A stretch of 64,000 bases of DNA from Marasmius tenuissimus (GCA_029532415.1 JAQOTA010000050.1:5208001-5272000), one strand, 5' to 3'. Positions 10,913-22,418 are shown, counted from the stretch's first letter. Program-made: numbers and translations. The notes: generated by a model not told the origin, from the letters alone.

Positions 10913-13301
10913 TTATGCCAGACTCGGATCCTGGGGGCCCACTGTTAGAGAGATGGTTATAGTATTTGCTACATCAGGAAAATTGTGCAAAATACGAAGA
11001 TAAGTAAGCCTTCTATCAATGTCGTCATCAATATCTACAACCCACAAGCACCCACAACTGCTTCCAGCTTGCTTCTGATGACGCAATTCCTCGCTTTTTT
11101 GATACAACTCCACAACACAGACACCTATCTCTGTTCCTCCTGGTCTGCCGCCCCAAACACTCGACCGCATCCACCAACAGCATCCCCAGCGGTATCTCGA
11201 GCGGAACTTCAGGCAATTGTTAAGCGCTCAAAAAGGAGACACAGCCCGTCGACATTGAGAGTCAGAGTATCCGATCGACGCTCGTAGTGAGGCTGGACGG
11301 ACGTCGGATCATCGACCGAACTTTGGTCCACCGTATCCGACAGACACTCAGAGTTGTCGCGAGCAATGAATCCGTCAACGTTGTCGGAGTCCTCTGCACC
11401 GAAATAAGAGCAAGATTAAACAAATGAGAATCGCACACACCTCGATAGATCTCCACGATTCGATCCGAGTAGTGGATAGGTTGAAAGATGTGATCGTATC
11501 CAAGTTGTCGAGTGAAATCAGTAGTTGTTGGATCGAAACCTCGCAGTAGCTGATACTGATGAATCAACTTGTAGTTGCTGGTGGACTAGGAAAGTGACGG
11601 GAAGCCATAATCACTGAACACAAGTTCAGTGGGAAGGCCAAAGTTGTGGCATAACTTGGGTGAAAGTCGAGATTGACTGTCTTTGTGGAGAGACCAGAAG
11701 TGAAGGCGTGAGGTTTTGCAGTTGGAGAGGTCGGGAGGAGGTGGATGGACAAAAAAGTAGATTGGTTGCTGGCGTCGTGGTTGGGATTTGGACGGGGATT
11801 TATCAAGGATGCCTTCCAGCTTTGACCGACAAAAGAAGAGCTCTGGTCAATGTTAGCCAGAAGAAGAGGAAATGAAAAACTACGACGCACGGTAAACACT
11901 GAGGTCATCATCCAATGATATTCTTTGAGATCGAAAGATGTTTGATGATTGACAAAGCCAGGCCATGTCTGCGTCGTAATTCAACCACAACGAAAGCTGA
12001 CCTTCAATACCTTCATCAAGTCGGAATCTACTCACCTATTATGAGACGGAATGGCCTGTAATTGCGGAGGACCTTACCTCATTCCATTTCCCATCACCTT
12101 CCTCTCTACAAAACCCTTTTCGCTCCTACAGACGAAGTTATTTGCAGAGGCAATGGGGGTTTTGGTCACAGTGGAAAAGACGGCCGGCTGATTGGACGAT
12201 TCAGGTACGCCTACATCACAAGCTCGGTCCACCCACATCGCGGATACAAATGCAATGTCGGTTTGCTTCAACTTTTGACTTGCCAAGAAGCGCACAAAAA
12301 CATCTTCTTGGAGCAGTTCAGTGGTCAAGGGTAGACTCTCCATTTCCGTGACTTCCCACTCCACCCAACTAATACTTGCATGGGGCCCCTCTGGACCTCG
12401 ACAAATCACTCCTTGGGCAGAATCCACCCACAGTTCCACCATCCCAAGGTACCCACAACCCAATTTCCTCTACAATTGTATGATTAAACTGTTCCTTTCC
12501 GTCACTCCGACTACTTACAGTCAGATTGAAGATGTACAACCCACCAAGCCGCCCCAGACTCCTCGCAAAGTGCGAGATCGGTACGAGGCCTGTAAAAAAA
12601 CTTGATTCAATGACGGGTCACCATGCACATACACGCACTTACTATGCCAGAGAAGTAGTGATGGAACCGTTCCGACATCAACAGCAAATATCTGGGCAGT
12701 CTTGTACGAGCTAAAGAGCCCTCAGTACCGTGTACGTGAGCAAGTCTTAAACTCAACTAGACGTACCCCGCTCGTGATTAAGTTCAAAAATCCTCCTCGA
12801 AGACCTATAATCGAATCTTTAGCTTCATTTGCTTTGCCCCACAGAGATATAGAACTCACCCTGCGTGCATCTGTCCCACTATAAGTCACTGATGTAAATT
12901 TGCCCTCCGTCCCAGTCACTTTCACAGCACAGATAGTTTTATTGACATCCAGCTCGTCATGCCACCATCTGCGATGTCCTTTAACAATACAGACATCCTC
13001 AAGTCGACAAAAATCACCACTCTTGACGTTCCGATACTGGATGGACCGTGTGTATAAGCCTTCGAGTTCCCCGCTTTCCATAAAGATAACTCACGTCATC
13101 AAACTCGGTACGCTCCCTCTCCTCTCGCTGGTGGTACTGGTTCACCTGGTTACCACTAACATGAACAACCATTGGCGTAGGCGCCGAAAACGAGATATTT
13201 CTCTGGCTTGTTGCTTTATGACCGTCCGCGGGAGAAGAAGTGATCATTTCATGTGCGGTGTGGCCGGTGTGATAGTTATATTGGTCGCCTTGAACGAGGC
13301 T
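10913..13301 (-). pseudogene. Uncharacterised family, copy B, main part (split by a retrotransposon)
   Basis: Most exons of copy B lie here; its first 18 codons lie at 29140-29193, beyond the gypsy insertion. Exon 1 continues from 13301 to 13095 (SLVQGDQYN..GNQVNQ..TEFDD), then a 58-nt intron. Exon 2 is 13036-12860 (YRNVKSGDF..VTYSGTDARR). Later exons carry AQIFAVDVGTVPSLLLWH, LVPISHF and the block ELWVDSAQGVICRGPEGP..LPLTTELLQEDV near 12150-12440. The FEEDF exon contains TGA and TAA codons. The C-terminal part has RGFDPTTTDF (near 11540), and there is no copy-C-like Pro/Ser tail. Both the nonsense codons and the 15.8 kb insertion point to a dead gene. Confidence 0.6.
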
Positions 13302-13306
13302 GAAGA
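13302..13306. repeat. Target-site duplication GAAGA, left
   Basis: GAAGA directly precedes the 5' LTR and is repeated directly after the 3' LTR at 29140-29144. Removing the element and one copy restores the reading frame of family copy B. Confidence 0.9.
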
Positions 13307-13630
13307 TGTTACAGTTATGAAAGGGGTATATCATTTTCTTCATCTATGATATCTTATCTATGACTCTGATATGTTTATTTATCTGATCGCAGTGTTATTT
13401 ATCAGACCACAGTATTCGCAGTAGTTCGCAGTATGTACGCAGCCCCAAACCACAGTATTTACAACAGTTCGCAGTATGTATGCAGTTCCAGCTTTAGTAT
13501 TTATACTTGTACAGTAATAGGTCTTGCTCTTCAGCTTGACCTTACAACTCAATCTCACATTCACGACACCAGAACCAAGACAGGTCAATAACTCAGTATT
13601 GAGCTTATGTTGTGAACACCAGTCATAACA
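13307..13630 (+). repeat. 5' LTR of the gypsy element
   Basis: 324 bp, begins TGTTAC and ends ATAACA. A TATTTATA-like box lies about 35 bases before TTCAGCTTGACC (from 13530), which is the likely start of the transcript given its complementarity to the primer-binding site. Confidence 0.9.
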
Positions 13631-13645
13631 TAAGGTCAAGCTGAA
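13631..13645 (+). promoter_or_regulatory. Self-priming primer-binding site of the gypsy element
   Basis: TAAGGTCAAGCTGAA begins directly after the 5' LTR and is a perfect 15-base reverse complement of LTR positions 13530-13544. This is the arrangement of the Tf1/sushi group, where the 5' end of the transcript folds back to prime reverse transcription instead of a tRNA. Confidence 0.7.
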
Positions 13646-13929
13646 TACCAGAACAGCCGACTCATCCAAGTTTAGGCTATCCCAACAAACCAGAAACCAG
13701 AACCCCAGAACCAAACAACAAGATTTCTTTTCGAACCGGACCCCCATCACCAGAGACAGAAACCGAATCCTCAGGACAGATCAGTAATCCCGAAAGCGAT
13801 AACTGGCCTTTCCTTCCATATCCAGAATATAGAGACACCTCGGAATCCCCACCAGCAGATTTATTTCAGAACCTTAATTTAGGAAACGATTCAGATATAG
13901 ATTGGGAAACAGAGTCAACAGAATCAGAA

Positions 13930-14508
13930 ATGTCAGGACAGACAGGACAAGCAGTAACTGTGAACACCCATGCTAAGGAGATAAAGATCGGCACCTATAA
14001 GGATTTCGATGGTGATCGCACTAAAACCGAAGAATTCCAAACTGACGTCGACTTATACCTTACGGCAAACGAAGAAATCTATTCAGATGACAAGAAGAAA
14101 GTAACCTTCATGCTATCCTACATGAAAGGAGGACCTGCTGGAAGATGGAAGACAGTACGAATCCAAGAATACACGAAGGCAGGAGGAACATGGCCGACAT
14201 ATAATGCTTTCAAAGCTACATTCAAAGAAGCATTTGGAGAATCAGATGAAGCAGGGAACACCCTAAATAAACTTCGGCAACTTCAACAGAACAAAGATAC
14301 AGCTGATGATTACGTCTCCAAGTTCGAAACACTAGCAGCTAAATCTGGAGTCAGTGATGACACAGCTTTAATTGACTATTTCGTACGAGGACTCAACGAA
14401 TGGATCAGGGATAGGATGTATGAAAGAGAAGAAAGCCAACTACTCTTGCATCCTGGAAGACAATCGTCAAAAGGATGGACAACAATAAGAGGAGAGGAAA
14501 AGGAATAG
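13930..14508 (+). pseudogene. gag: Gypsy gag, frameshifted
   Basis: The capsid-type domain of a fungal Ty3/gypsy Gag: residues around YMKGGPAGRWK and LRQLQQNKDTADDYVSKFETLA match the retrotransposon gag core. The frame goes wrong near codon 172, where the original continuation (..NAMDVDQIHIDRLS) can be followed in another frame to about 14625 before a stop. No CCHC knuckle is left downstream in gag, so its nucleic-acid-binding tail has been lost. Confidence 0.8.
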
Positions 14509-14990
14509 CCAGCTATCTCAGCAGCACAGTATCCAAACCGAAACCTCAGTTCGTCCCAAACTATCAAACTCAACGAGATCTGAATGCTATGGATGTTGAT
14601 CAAATTCACATCGATCGGCTTAGCCCGGCTTAAACACAAGAATATTTCCAAAAAGGACTTTGTTTCAGACGTGGCCGTCAAGGACACATTGGAAGAAACT
14701 GTCCCAACTGACAGAGACAATATCAGAACAGATCCCAATATCAGAACCCATGACCCCAGTATCAGAATATGAAACCAAATGATAAAGTCCTTGTGACTAT
14801 TCCAAAGGCAGAAGCGGATAAAATGAAACCTAGTGGATATACTCAGATCAGATCGATCTATCAGGAGATGACCGATGAACATAGAGAAGAGTTTCATAAC
14901 AAGGTAGAGGAAGAGGGTTTTATGTAAGGCAGACTGAATCGACGTCATCTCTGCCAGCTTCCGTATCTATTTCCAATCTAACTGTAGCGA

Positions 14991-15225
14991 CTGTTGACCA
15001 ACACTCAATACATATTCCCGTATTTATAAAGATTGGAAATGGAAAATCCGTCGATACTAACGCGCTTATAGATTCAGGAGCAGGAGGAACTTTCATTGAT
15101 CGAGAGTTCGTGGAAAAACACCAAATAAACACAAAACTACTCGAAAAACCGATCAAGGTATTCAACGTAGATGGAACCCAGAACAAGACCGGAATGATTT
15201 GTGTCAAGAACGAGGCCAATGACTA
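14991..15225 (+). pseudogene. Gypsy aspartic protease, 5' part
   Basis: Reading on from about 15008, the frame gives IPVFIKIGNGK..ALIDSGAGGTFIDREFVEKH, with the active-site DSGA. The frame then stops in foreign sequence. The protease tail ([22 protein letters not shown]) resumes near 15705, so the domain is interrupted. Confidence 0.7.
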
Positions 15226-15660
15226 GGAAAACCCCTCAGGCCACCAACAGGGTCAAGAGTGCGAAGGAGGAAAGACAGATTTGAGTAGAGCAAGTGTATG
15301 ATAGTACATGCTGGAAACAAGCACTATGAGACGAAGTTGTCAGACTGGAGAACTATCTAGAAGTGTCCATAATTATATATGACAGAGCCAAGCTGTAGAG
15401 ATATCATGGGAATGAAGATAAACAGGAAAACTGAAAGAACAAGTGATAAGAATCAAGGGATACATGTGGAAACATTGTCATGATGGAAACCATATGGTGT
15501 GCTGGGAAAATATCTGGGAACAATGTGGAACACCAGGTAGTACCAGGTAATGATATGGGGGCCAGAATGCGATGGTGAGAGCACATGTAACCATGGGAAA
15601 TAAAGAGAAAAACATGAGGAAAAAGTACCCGGGGACCAAGGGAAGGGAAAACAGTAGGTG
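15205..15660. other. Unidentified insertion in the protease region
   Basis: About 430-450 bases unrelated to retrotransposon coding sequence separate two halves of the protease. It is purine-rich, non-coding, and starts near TGTGTCAAG. I could not define clear terminal repeats or a clean duplication, so its nature is open (solo LTR, MITE or decayed fragment). Confidence 0.4.
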
Positions 15661-15765
15661 GATTCGTAACAATTTGCAGATCTGCTTCACTCAATGTCAC
15701 AATAGGAGGAACAGAAATGCGAATTCAGTTTCTCGTTTCCAGATTAGGAAAGGAAGAAATAATCC

Positions 15766-17388
15766 TTGGACTCCCATTGCTACGGAAACGAAATCCTCGG
15801 ATTGATTGGGCAAAAGGTACGTTATTTTTTTTCGAAAAATCCATTAACGTTTCGAAGCAGGCAGGAAAGATCCGACATCAGTATCCGAACCTTTCAGGAA
15901 CTCAAGGATCAAGTAACACCAGAAGTTTATATCAGAGCCATGACAACAGTGTCACAAGAATTAGCGCAAAAGAAAGATCAGGGTAAAAAGTCTATTGAAG
16001 AACTAATTCCCGAATATCTTTCAGAATACAAAGAACGATTCGAGAAAAAGGCAGCAGAACAATTTCCTGAATCAAGAGCTTATGATCACGCAATTGACTT
16101 CAAACCAGGGTTTATGCCAACAGGATGTAAAATCTACCCTATGACGCCGAAGGAACAAGAATTACAAGATGAATTCTTGAAAGAAAACCTACGAAAAGGG
16201 TATATCCAACCATCCAAATCACCGATGGCTTCTCCATTTTTCTTCATGTCAAAGAAAGAACAGGGAGCCTTTCGACCATGCCAAGACTACAGAAGACTAA
16301 ATGAAGGAACAATTTGGAATACATATCCATTACCGCTAATCACCGATTTAATGGACAAGCTCAAAAAAGCAACGATATTTTCAAAAATGGATCTCAGGAA
16401 TGGGTACAATAATATTTGGATCAAAGACAGAGATCAATGGAAGGCAGCATTCAAAACTAACAAAGGATTATACGAACCCATGGTAATGTTTTTTGGACTC
16501 AGCAATTCTCCAGCTACATTTCAAGCCTTCATGGATGATATTTTTAGCGACATGATTGACGAAGGATGGATGGTAATTTATATGGATGATATACTGATCT
16601 TTTCATCGGACAAGGAAATACACAAAATCCGAACAAAACGAGTCCTTCAAAGACTCAAGGAACACAACCTATACCTTAAACCAGAAAAGTGTAAGTTCGA
16701 TGTGCAAGAAGTCGACTTTCTCGGAATGATTATTAGACCTGGAATCATTTCAATGGACCCGGTTAAACTTGCGGGAATCAAGGAATGGAAAGAGCCAACA
16801 ACGGTGAAAGGGGTCAGATCTTTCTTGGGGTTTGGGAACTTCTACCAAAAATTCATTGGACGATATGCAGAGATTGCCAAACCATTGAACGATCTAACAA
16901 AAAAGGATACCAAATTCGAATGGAAGGAAGAGACTGATCGAGCGTTTAAATTACTAAAACAGAAGTTTTTAGAAGAACCAGTATTGCGGATGCCAGATGT
17001 AAATCGACCATTCGTGATAGAAGCCGATGCTTCCAAATGGGCAACGGGAGCAGTACTGAAACAACAAGATGAACACGGAGATTGGCACCCATGCGGATAT
17101 CTATCACATTCGTTCACTCCAACGGAATGGAACTACAAAATCTACGACCAAGAACTACTAGCAATAGTGCGAGCACTAGAAACCTGGCAACATTACCTTT
17201 TAGGATCAAAACATCCGACAACAGTACTATCAGATCACAAAAACCTCACCTATTTCCGATCACATCAGAAACTTAACCACCGACAAGCTAGATGGGCTCT
17301 GTTTTTATCAGAGTTTGATCTAAAACTTATCCATGTACCAGGACATCGAATGGCACAATTGTCACAGATTTTCTCTCTCTACATCTAA
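15766..17388 (+). pseudogene. pol: Gypsy reverse transcriptase and RNase H, cut by a solo LTR
   Basis: The open frame covers the reverse transcriptase with the catalytic box YMDD near residue 272 ([12 protein letters not shown]) and upstream conserved blocks ([35 protein letters not shown]). It continues into RNase H with [11 protein letters not shown] near residue 419, [13 protein letters not shown] and [11 protein letters not shown]. The extreme N-terminus is out of frame with the protease tail, across a run of T near 15820. The frame ends inside a solo LTR: after HRMAQ the original continuation (SDALSRREDL) resumes at 17891. Confidence 0.9.
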
Positions 17389-17892
17389 TCTCCCTATATC
17401 TTATCTGTGCCATGTGGTTATCATATCATTCGATCCAATCCAACATCTTATCAGTAGATATCTGATCTCTTGTTCTATAGATTCGGTCTGGACTCATCTA
17501 GATAGAGCTGTAACTAAAGGGGATACGCATAGGTCTAGATCTGCCACACCATGACTACGGCAAGTCATGTGCTGTGTGGACAGCTCAACCACTCGAGTTG
17601 ACTCTTACGACTCACTCGACTCATACTTACACCTTGATTGCACCATCGCGACTCATAGTAGACTCATACTGATGAGTGCATCAGTCAGCTTAGGTATCAT
17701 AGGTCTTAGATAGTGTCTGGGGTCCTGTAGAATCCATGTATATAAGCTAGATCGTCTGAGGCACAAACCTCAGACTAAAGAACGTCTTCTGTCCTTTGAC
17801 AACATCTCCTCTGCTCTCTGCATTCACATCAGTTATTCCCTTATCATCAAAACCACATCTGAACAGGTGAGTAGTGGATTTGTGATAACAAT
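17355..17892 (+). mobile_element. Solo LTR inside gypsy pol (LTR 17360-17887)
   Basis: A 528-bp sequence starting TGTCACAG and ending TTGTGATA, flanked by the direct repeat ACAAT at 17355-17359 and 17888-17892. Removing it and one repeat rejoins the pol reading frame (..MAQ|SDALSRR..). A TATA box (GTATATAAGC) lies near 17737-17746. It belongs to a different LTR family from the other elements in the window and no internal region remains, so it arose by LTR-LTR recombination. Confidence 0.88.
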
Positions 17893-19398
17893 CCGATGCA
17901 TTATCAAGGAGAGAAGATTTAATACCACCGAAAGACACTGACAACAAAGACATTGTGATGCTACCGGACAAGTTATTCGTGAACGTAATCGATGCGGAAC
18001 TTCACAGCCTAGTAGCAGAGAAAACGATGGGAGACGATCTGATGAGTAAAGCTGTGGAAGCCTTGAAAACAAGTGGAGCACCACCAATCAAGTCAGCATT
18101 ATCAGACTGGAAAATCGAAGACGGACTTCTTTTTTTGATGGATAAATGCTATGTGCCGAAAGACGAGGAACTTAGAAGAAAGATAACAAAGAAATATCAC
18201 GATCCACTTCACGCAGGACATCCAGGACAATACAACACTCTCGAACAAGTTAAACGCGATTACTGGTGGCCCGGAATATACTCTTACATGAAGAAATTCG
18301 TGGAAGGATGCGCGCTATGCCAGCAGATGAAGATCAACACACATCCAACAAAGGCACCGTTAATGCCGATACCAGCACCGAAAAACGCATTGCCATTTAC
18401 AAATCTCACTATGGATCTTATCGCTGATCTACCGGAAAACGACGGAGATGATTCCTTATTGGTCGTGGTCGACCATGGAGCTATGAAGGGGGTAATTTTA
18501 GCACCTTGTTGAAAAACAATCGACACGATAGGAGCAGCTAATCTTCTTCTTGACTATGTTTACAAGAGATTTGGATTACCCAACAAGATTATATCCGACA
18601 GAGATCCCAGATTTGCAGCCAATGCGTTCAAAGAACTCGGACAATTACTTGGAATAAAACTCTCCATGAGTACAGCATATCACCCACAAACTGATGGAGA
18701 AACAGAACGAGTTAACCAAGAAGTGGAAGTCTATCTACGAATGGGAATTCACTCACAACAATCGAATTCATTCAGCAAGGAAACATTCCCCATTTTTCAT
18801 TATGATGGGATACAACCCACAAGCAATTCCACCAATCATCAAAAAGTCCAATGTTCAAAGTGCAGAAGAAAGACTCAATGATCTCAAAAAGGTCCGAGAT
18901 GAAATGTTCGCATTACACGAACTCGCTCGACAAGTAATGATCAATTGTATGTGGAACAAGCATGAACCATTCAAAATTGGGCAAAGGGTTTGGTTGGAAG
19001 CAAAGAACATCAACTTCGGATATGAAACACGAAAGTTAGCACCAAAACAAGAAGGACCATTCAAAATCGAAGAAGTTTTAGGACCAGTGACATATTGTCT
19101 GACACTGCCAGAACAATGGAAGGTTCATCCAGTGTTTCACGCAAACCTCTTAACCCCATACAAGGAAACGGAGGCATATGGAGAGAACTGGACATACCCG
19201 CCACCTGATATCATAGACGGAGAAGAAGAAAACGAAGTAGAATTGATTATCGATCATCGGCCGAAGAAGAAACCCCGCGAATACCTTGTCACTTGGGTAG
19301 GGGAACCATCCTCAGAAAACAAGTGGCTTACTGCCAAAGCTCTGAAGAACGCCAAAGAAACTCTTCAAGAGTATAAAAGGAGGAGACAAATTTGCTGA
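17893..19398 (+). pseudogene. int: Gypsy integrase and chromodomain, broken
   Basis: Starting at SDALSRREDL, the sequence carries the HHCC zinc-binding region (HDPLHAGHPGQYN..CALCQQMK), the integrase core with the first Asp (MDLIADLPEND), and, after an in-frame TGA at 18510-18512, the second Asp (ISDRDPRF) and the Glu ([17 protein letters not shown]). A deletion plus frameshift follows near 18735, then the frame 18694-19398 continues with [11 protein letters not shown] and ends with VELIIDHRPKKKPREYLVTWVG..ENKWL, a chromodomain. That domain is known in chromoviruses to steer integration toward marked chromatin. The stop, deletion and frameshift make the enzyme non-functional. Confidence 0.87.
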
Positions 19399-19446
19399 AG
19401 AAATCATCCAAATCACTCTCACTTATCTTCATAATAATTTATCACT

Positions 19447-20460
19447 ATGGTCTCTGTCAATGCAGCAGCATCCACCTCACAAACTTGCGAAACTCAACTT
19501 CGCACCGTACTTCGTCAACGAGTACCTCCACCACCAGCCTACCTTGACAATCCTCAAAACCCTGACTTCAATCTCTCTTCACACCAACTCGTTAAAGACA
19601 ACTCCTCTCACAACGATATGCCTTCCCTTATAGACCAACTTCATTATCCCTCCTGAGCACTCCTTAACCTCGCCGATGGCAACAACATCAAAGCAATACT
19701 CATGAACACCGACTATGACGAACTCGTTACAGGTCACCTCCAAAATCACGAACACCTCATTTTCTTCGCTCGCACTTTCTATGATCTACGATGGGAGCAT
19801 ATGAAACTAGTCGAACATGTTCAAGGACTTCGAGAAAGCTTGGGAGCTTTAGCTGAAAATGCTCTCAACTTTGGGATGCTCGAACAAATCAAGATTGGAG
19901 AAGAATATCGAATTACAGAAGAAACCAACAAAATCAACGAAGAGAAGGAGAAGAGACTCAAAGGGAAGATGGTAGTAAAGGAAGAACGAGAAGAAGGAGA
20001 AATTTTGTCCACAGTAGCCAAACCACCTACAGCGATAGAAACCGCCCCCATTCCTATCCCACCTCCTATCATTACTGATCGAATGGTAGAAAATGTCATT
20101 GCATCAGCAACCGGACATTTACGATATCGACCACCTCCAACTCAAACCACCGACCCAAGGCCGAACGCTCCTACACCCAACCAACAACGAAATCGTCCCA
20201 GAGGACCACGAGGAGGATCTCGACAAAGCTCACAATCCTCTACCAATTCACACCGATCCGCACCAGGTTCCCTTCCTAACAGACCCAATCAACAACAAAC
20301 TGTTAGAACACGAGTCAGACCATCGAGAAGACCCAATTCTCGAGACGCATGTTTCAACTGTAACAGGTTCGGACATTTCGCTCATTCCTGCAGTACATGG
20401 GTTTGCAACTACTGCAATCAACGATCTCCAGGGCATTATCCCTCTACTTGCCCTCAATGA
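19447..20460 (+). pseudogene. Extra ORF between gypsy pol and 3' LTR, two zinc knuckles
   Basis: A separate frame starts 48 bases after the pol stop. It has 337 codons with one in-frame TGA (19654-19656). The N-terminal half is helix- and charge-rich (EETNKINEEKEKRLKGK), then a Pro/Arg/Ser-rich low-complexity stretch. The C-terminus has two zinc-knuckle-like motifs: CFNCNRFGHFAHSC (CX2CX4HX4C) and CNYCNQRSPGHYPSTC (CX2CX6HX4C). It looks like a nucleic-acid-binding protein. Chromoviruses normally end with the integrase, so this is an accessory ORF or a displaced nucleocapsid. It could alternatively be a captured host gene. Confidence 0.75.
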
Positions 20461-20635
20461 CCTTTCCTACAACCATGCCGACCTAACACTTCCGACTCCG
20501 ATTATGACAACGACTACGACGATGTCACAGCGTCCAACATTTGTGATGAACCCGTTCACTACTAATTAATGAAGAATTGGATTCAGGACGGCTATGTGAA
20601 ATTGAATGTGGACATTCAACATAACGACGGGGTAA

Positions 20636-20679
20636 TGTTACAGTTACGAAAGGGGTATATCATTTTCTTCATCTATGAT
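20636..20679 (+). repeat. 3' LTR of the gypsy element, first 44 bp
   Basis: Matches the first 44 bases of the 5' LTR (13307-13350) with one difference. The match stops exactly where the TIR element begins. Confidence 0.88.
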
Positions 20680-20824
20680 CATCAGCAAACGGGGTCTGGC
20701 GCTGGGGCAACCTGGGAAAGTGACCACCGGACCGAATTCCCCGGTGACTCTGGGGATCTCAGGTTGTCCCAGGTTGCTCTAAGCCAGCGCAAGTCACCAG
20801 GTTCACCCGGGTGAACCTGGAACA

Positions 20825-22080
20825 ACTCTGAAAGTTGGTAGTCTCAACTTATTCCTAGGACAGGTGAGAACACTTGAAAGATATCGTGGACTTCGAAGCA
20901 TACATACAGATCTAACCCTACAAATCCTCGGGACCCTGACATTAGTGAAATTGGGAGACCATAATATGTGTTAGAGTACGTCGGATGGACCAAGTACAAA
21001 TATTATTTTAATAAGTGCTCACTTCGTTCACTTCTGGTCATGGATTATGTTTAAGTAGATAATTTTTGAAATCTAATTATACACTGATGGTTAAAAGAAT
21101 CAAAGAGCAATCATTAACTATTTACACCCTCGCCAGCCGTATGCATGAAAACCTTCTATAGATATTGACAACCAGTTAGTGGTTGTGCAACCCGTCCGGG
21201 GCTATTTCATGTTTCTCCATTGAGTCCATTCCCACTCTAATTTATGCTGTTGTCCCTGTTTCTCTGTGCCATCGTCTATTTGAGAGCGCTCGTGCACTTA
21301 ATCCAAAATTGAGGCGTCGACAACGTGGTCAGGATACTTGAGATAGAGCCGGTGTACGTATTGTCCCGTCTGCATCAGATAGCATGGGAAGTGACATCCA
21401 TCAACTGAGCAGTTGCAATCGGCAAACTCCGAAGCCACATTTTTGATCAACAAACGACAAGTCATTCTATCTCATCACTCGTGAACTCTTTCTCTCGCCG
21501 CCTTTCATCCCAATGGCTTCCCACCGTCGACTCTTTGTCTGCGGTGTTCTGCTGGAGTCCAGACTAGAGGTACGTGTTTTCATATATTTCACTCGTTCTT
21601 TCTGGTCCTCTGCTTATCATTGGTCAACCAATCAATCCCGGGCTTCTAGATGCTGAGCTGAACTATACGGTTTCCATATTTGCACACATTTCTACCAATT
21701 ACACTTGTACCTGGCAGGCTCTCACTACAAAGTACCGGGTTAGTCTGCCTACATTAATTCACCCGAACACTAGCTGATATTGCCTTTTCTATTCACTCTC
21801 ACTTCCTTCCAGGACCTGCAGGAGGTGTCGGCGAGTTGTCTCACAAGCTTGGGGGAGGTTTTCGCTGATGACTGGCTGATAGCCGCACACAATCTCGGTG
21901 AGAGACCTCTCGTCCGCTCTCATAGTTCCATTATAACTCACCACTATTCACAGGGACTGACTGTTTTATGATTGTGAGGTTGCGCAAGCTGATGAGCAGT
22001 AGTGGTGGGATCAGGGATGGCTGGTGAATTTGATCTTGAGAGCATGCGGAGCCAACATTATCATGTATTCTCTGATAACA
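20825..22080. other. Interior of the TIR element, no transposase seen
   Basis: This stretch holds only short frames. A plus-strand run near 21513-21740 (MASHRRLFVCGVLLESR, a possible GTACGT donor, then AELNYTVSIFAHISTNYTC) could be a relic of a small intron-containing gene, but I cannot name it. Confidence 0.3.
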
Positions 22081-22085
22081 CCATG
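22081..22085. repeat. Target-site duplication CCATG, left
   Basis: CCATG precedes the copia 5' LTR and is repeated after the 3' LTR at 28475-28479. Confidence 0.9.
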
Positions 22086-22406
22086 TGTTGAATCCGTGGA
22101 CTATAATTAGATCCCGGTATATCCGAAGTCCCGTTTCATACTTCCCGCCATCGTATTATGCGGGACAATGCATTCGCTATTGTTCCATTCTTCATTGTTC
22201 TATATGCTCATATGTACAATTCCTATTGTCGTCCCTATATGGTAGTTCTATTGTCTCTACATGTATATAAGCTCGTAGTTCTCTACATGAATCTACAGTG
22301 TGCTTGAGCTTCTACGTCTCGCCTCTACCTCTCTAAACTCCTCTCTGGTAAGTAGTAGTGTAGCCATGTTGTAGTCCTCTGCGCTAGGCGTCATGCTGGC
22401 TCATCA
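22086..22406 (+). repeat. 5' LTR of copia element 1
   Basis: 321 bp, TG..CA ends; TATA box TATATAA at 22264-22270. It differs from the right copy at CGCCATC/TG and ATGCT/CGG. Confidence 0.92.
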
Positions 22407-22418
22407 GGTTATGGGCCC
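22407..22418 (+). promoter_or_regulatory. Primer-binding site of copia element 1 (half-tRNA type)
   Basis: GGTTATGGGCCC directly follows the LTR. It is complementary to the anticodon stem-loop of initiator tRNA-Met (GGGC-CAU-AACC), not to a tRNA 3' end, as known for Drosophila copia and yeast Ty5. Confidence 0.7.
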
